Shown in pieces: positions 4,960-7,418 of a stretch of 7,418 bases of DNA (position 1 is its first letter; each line of letters begins with the position of its first letter). The notes beneath the pieces are model-generated. The model searched no databases, was not told the DNA's origin, and saw nothing but the letters and a program-made list of their open reading frames with translations. Both the position numbers and the translations under genes were made by a program. Location: positions 1-7,418 of the forward strand of contig DATIXJ010000039.1 of the NCBI GenBank assembly GCA_035518715.1, written 5' to 3'. This DNA is from DATIXJ01 sp035518715 (lineage in GTDB: Bacteria; Bacteroidota; Ignavibacteria; UBA10030; SZUA-254).

Positions 4960-6237
4960 ATGGATCACAAAAAAGGAAAATACAAAGTCGCAGATATCGG
5001 CCTCGCCGCCGACGGAAAGAAACTCATCGCCTGGGCTGAATCCCGCATGCCGGTCCTGACAGCGCTGCGTGAACAATACCGCAAATCAAAACCGCTCAAG
5101 GGATACCGGATCGCGGGATGCCTGCATGTCACAAAAGAAACAGCCGTACTTGTGAAGGCACTGGCAGAGGCCGGAGCCGATGTGAGCTGGAGCGGATGCA
5201 ATCCTCTCTCCACGAACGACGCTGTTGCTGCAGCCCTCGCTGCCGACGGGATATCGATCTTTGCCTGGCACGGCATGAGCGTCAAGGAATTTTACTGGTG
5301 CATCGAGGAAACACTGAGATTTAAGCCGAACCTCACGCTCGACGACGGTGCCGATCTCATCTTCACGATACACAACAAGCACCGCGAGTTGATTCCCGGA
5401 ATGATCGGGGGAACAGAGGAAACCACAACTGGAGTGCATCGTCTTCGCGCGATGGCAAACGACGGCGCTCTCCTCTATCCTGTTGTCGCCGTTAACGATG
5501 CAGAAACCAAATGGGATTTTGACAACGTGTACGGAACGGGCCAGTCAACACTCGATGGCATCCTCCGTGCAACGAGTGTTCTCCTTGCGGGGAAGAACCT
5601 GGTCGTGGCCGGCTATGGCCACTGCGGCAAAGGTGTCGCAACGAGGGCAAAAGGGTTGGGAGCCAATGTTATTGTGACGGAAGTGAAACCAACTGCCGCA
5701 CTGAAGGCAACGCTCGACGGCATGCGCGTCATGACGATGGATGATGCTGCCAAAATTGGCGATATCTTCGTTACCGCAACGGGCGTGAAAGACATAATCG
5801 TTGAACGGCATTTCAAGTCGATGAAGGATGGCGCCATTGTGTGCAATACCGGCCATTATGACTGCGAGATTAACCTCGTACAGCTTGGAAAACTCGCTTC
5901 ATCGGTGAAGGAAATCCGCCTGAACAATGAAGAGTACCGGCTGAAAAATGGAAGGAAAATCTATGTCCTGGCGAAAGGACGACTGGTCAATCTCGCGGCA
6001 GCGGAAGGACATCCATCAGAAGTGATGGATATGTCGTTCGCAAATCAGTTCATGTCGCAGTTGCGGCTCGTTGCCTTGACCAGGAAAGGGAAGAAACTCG
6101 AAAACAGAGTCTACGATATCCCGGTCGAACAGGATCAGGAAATCGCGGGCGTCAAACTTTCGACGATGAAAATTGACATTGACGCGCTGACTCCCGAACA
6201 GAAGAAATATCAGGACGACTACAGCGCGGGGACATGA
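4960..6237 (+). CDS. ahcY: S-adenosylhomocysteinase (SAH hydrolase), archaeal/Thermotoga-like type
   Basis: AhcY reversibly splits S-adenosylhomocysteine, the inhibitory by-product of methyl transfer, into adenosine and homocysteine, using tightly bound NAD+. The 425-residue product shows the substrate and catalytic residues in their family context: His56 in GCLHVTKETAVLV, Asp129 in LDDGADL, Glu154 in GGTEETTTGVHRL, and Lys184, Asp188 and Asn189 in ETKWDFDNVYGTGQS. The NAD-binding GYGHCG is at 218-223, and NTGHYDCEI and EGHPSEVMDMSFANQ follow. It lacks the roughly 40-residue insertion and the C-terminal KPDHYRY tail of the eukaryotic/proteobacterial type, ends YSAGT, and has Thr193 where the mammalian enzyme has a cysteine, all features of the archaeal/Thermotoga-like branch. 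The ATG at 4960 was chosen because relatives start shortly before KVxDI; an in-frame TTG at 4942 would add six residues. Neither has a clear Shine-Dalgarno sequence, so the start is uncertain. Confidence 0.95.
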   Translation: MDHKKGKYKVADIGLAADGKKLIAWAESRMPVLTALREQYRKSKPLKGYRIAGCLHVTKETAVLVKALAEAGADVSWSGCNPLSTNDAVAAALAADGISIFAWHGMSVKEFYWCIEETLRFKPNLTLDDGADLIFTIHNKHRELIPGMIGGTEETTTGVHRLRAMANDGALLYPVVAVNDAETKWDFDNVYGTGQSTLDGILRATSVLLAGKNLVVAGYGHCGKGVATRAKGLGANVIVTEVKPTAALKATLDGMRVMTMDDAAKIGDIFVTATGVKDIIVERHFKSMKDGAIVCNTGHYDCEINLVQLGKLASSVKEIRLNNEEYRLKNGRKIYVLAKGRLVNLAAAEGHPSEVMDMSFANQFMSQLRLVALTRKGKKLENRVYDIPVEQDQEIAGVKLSTMKIDIDALTPEQKKYQDDYSAGT

Positions 6238-6260
6238 GCATTCAAGAATCCTGAAAACAG

Positions 6261-6287
6261 AAAGGCGGCTGAAAGGCCGCCTTTTTT
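6261..6287 (+). terminator. Intrinsic terminator after ahcY
   Basis: AAAGGCGGC-TGAAAG-GCCGCCTTT is a perfect 9-bp GC-rich stem with a six-base loop, running into six T residues (6282-6287). It lies 24 bp after the ahcY stop and closes the operon. On the opposite strand the stem is followed by TTT and then CTGTT, so it may also slow transcription arriving from the convergent transporter gene, whose stop codon is at 6309. Confidence 0.93.
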
Positions 6288-6308
6288 GTTTCCACCATAC
6301 ACATCATC

Positions 6309-7274
6309 TCAGGTGAATCTATCTTTCGGGTTCTTTGTCAGCAGTTTCTCATGAATTTCATCATGGCCTTCGTAGGGTTCGAGATGGCTGATGATTTCCA
6401 CAGGCCCGGGGAATAACCGGTGCAGCTCGTCTTCAATAACCGTGGCTCGTTCATGCGCCGTGTGCAGCGAAACATCATCACGGAAAAGGAGATGAACCTC
6501 GATCAGCAGCCGATTTCCTGCATTCCGGTGCCGGAGGCCGTGATAACTGATATTGAACCGGCTCGAAAACCCATCCATTGCACTGCGCAACTTGGCGTCC
6601 GTCCCGGGATCGGATTCGTCCATCAGGCCGCCGATCGATTGACGCACGAGCATTCCCCCCGTCCAGAGAATATTCAGCGCCACAAGAACTGCGAGAATCG
6701 GATCAAAAGGCAACCAGCCGGTGAAGATCGTGAGGATCAGCCCGACGATGACCCCGAGACTCGTCCATACGTCGGTGAGGACATGCTTCCCGTTAGCAAC
6801 GAGGACGAGGGAATGATACTCCTTCCCCTTCCGGACAAGATACCAGCCAAGTCCTCCGTTAATGACTGTTGCAAACCCCGTAAACACAATTCCAAACCCT
6901 AGGTTCTCAAGCTGCAGGCCAACAATCCACCGGTGAACCGACTCGTACATGATGAAGAGCGCGGCCGTGATGATCATCGCACCTTCAAATCCCGCCGAAA
7001 AAAAACTGATCCGATCGTGACCGTACGGATGTTTGCTGTCGGGTGGCTTCACACTCAGTTTGAGACTGTATGCAGCAAATACTACGGCAAATATGTGAAC
7101 GATCGATTCGATTGCATCCGACAAAATTGCAGACGAACCCGTGAACGCGAATGCCATCATCTTGACAATCAGCATCACGAAACCAGTTCCGACGGAGAGC
7201 TGCATCGCAAAGCGCATTTGCCGGAATTGCATCGAGCTGTATGCCGATTCCATTGTCTGAGATAGCTCTGCCAT
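6309..7274 (-). CDS. Cation diffusion facilitator (CDF) family metal/proton antiporter
   Basis: This 321-residue inner-membrane protein belongs to the CDF family, dimeric antiporters that export divalent metal ions such as Zn2+, Fe2+, Co2+ or Mn2+ against protons. About six hydrophobic segments are visible (roughly 28-48, 52-72, 97-115, 124-146, 170-188, 189-208), followed by a cytoplasmic C-terminal domain rich in histidine (245-300, including HTAHERATVIEDEL and ISHLEP). The family motif HPYGHDRISFFSAGFEG (82-98) is clear. The transport site has His164 and Asp168 (HVLTD) in TM5; in TM2 the positions usually filled by D/H and D read Glu56 and His60 (SDAIESIVH), so metal specificity may differ from Zn-type relatives and cannot be assigned. 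The ATG at 7272-7274 has no Shine-Dalgarno sequence but lies 7 bp after the stop of the upstream gene, which suggests translational coupling. Confidence 0.93.
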   Translation of the reverse strand: MAELSQTMESAYSSMQFRQMRFAMQLSVGTGFVMLIVKMMAFAFTGSSAILSDAIESIVHIFAVVFAAYSLKLSVKPPDSKHPYGHDRISFFSAGFEGAMIITAALFIMYESVHRWIVGLQLENLGFGIVFTGFATVINGGLGWYLVRKGKEYHSLVLVANGKHVLTDVWTSLGVIVGLILTIFTGWLPFDPILAVLVALNILWTGGMLVRQSIGGLMDESDPGTDAKLRSAMDGFSSRFNISYHGLRHRNAGNRLLIEVHLLFRDDVSLHTAHERATVIEDELHRLFPGPVEIISHLEPYEGHDEIHEKLLTKNPKDRFT

Positions 7275-7281
7275 ACCAACG

Positions 7282-7418
7282 TCAGGATGGTTGATCGCGG
7301 AGAAGTTTCTTGAGAGTTTCCGGATTATTGGTCGGGAGATTGCACGAATAATCTACACAGACGTACGCGGTTGCCTTTCCATCCATCATCGTCAAACCGC
7401 TGACAAGATCTGCAATCC
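7282..7418 (-). CDS. Thioredoxin-domain-containing protein of YyaL/SSP411 (DUF255) type, C-terminal fragment
   Basis: The 44 codons present end in TGA (7282-7284) and continue beyond the right edge of the window. The peptide includes DGKATAYVCVDYSCNLPTNN followed by PETLKKLLRD. The pattern 'xGKxxAYVCxxxxCxLPxxxPexL' is the usual C-terminal tail of the large (about 670-700 residue) thioredoxin-fold plus glycan-like-barrel proteins called YyaL or spermatogenesis-associated protein 20. Their biochemical role is poorly known. The N-terminal thioredoxin domain, which would prove the call, is outside the window. The gene is directly upstream of the CDF transporter (7-bp gap, same strand), so the two are likely in one transcript. 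Confidence 0.7.
   Translation of the reverse strand, partial: IADLVSGLTMMDGKATAYVCVDYSCNLPTNNPETLKKLLRDQPS

Overview
The window is a bacterial chromosomal segment of moderate GC content. It has three parts: a mobile, repeat-rich left third, a conserved metabolic operon in the middle, and the 3' end of a convergent operon at the right edge. No rRNA, tRNA or CRISPR array is visible. The style of the IS200-like transposase, the palindrome families around it, the weak Shine-Dalgarno signals at several starts and the pairing of a nucleotidyltransferase with metK and ahcY suggest a member of the Bacteroidota/Chlorobiota (Ignavibacteria-like) group. This is an inference from protein style only; no marker gene is present.

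Left part (1-2610). The window opens inside the last codons of an IS3-family transposase on the + strand, followed by a probable terminal repeat. Next is a minus-strand gene for a small predicted lipoprotein (203-796), then a complete minus-strand IS200/IS605-type Y1 transposase (992-1474) with intact HUH and tyrosine motifs and no tnpB partner. From 1475 to 2773 there is no convincing gene. Instead there is a dense collection of short GC-rich palindromes: two near-identical 163-bp units in tandem (1709-1871, 1888-2049), a third truncated copy next to the transposase (1515-1583), and a 14-bp palindrome-containing repeat that occurs at both 971 and 2083, so that it brackets the transposase and the array. 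Further, unrelated palindromes follow up to about 2510. This looks like a transposase with its REP-like repeat family.

Middle part (2774-6287). Three + strand genes form an apparent operon: a sugar-phosphate nucleotidyltransferase with a left-handed beta-helix tail, S-adenosylmethionine synthetase (metK) and an archaeal/Thermotoga-style S-adenosylhomocysteinase (ahcY). MetK makes SAM; AhcY removes the SAH left after methyl transfer, so the last two genes carry the two ends of the methylation cycle. A strong intrinsic terminator (6261-6287) closes the operon.

Right part (6309-7418). On the minus strand, converging on the terminator, lie a cation diffusion facilitator transporter (6309-7274) and, 7 bp upstream of it, the 3' end of what looks like a YyaL/SSP411-type thioredoxin-domain protein. 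Their spacing suggests co-transcription.
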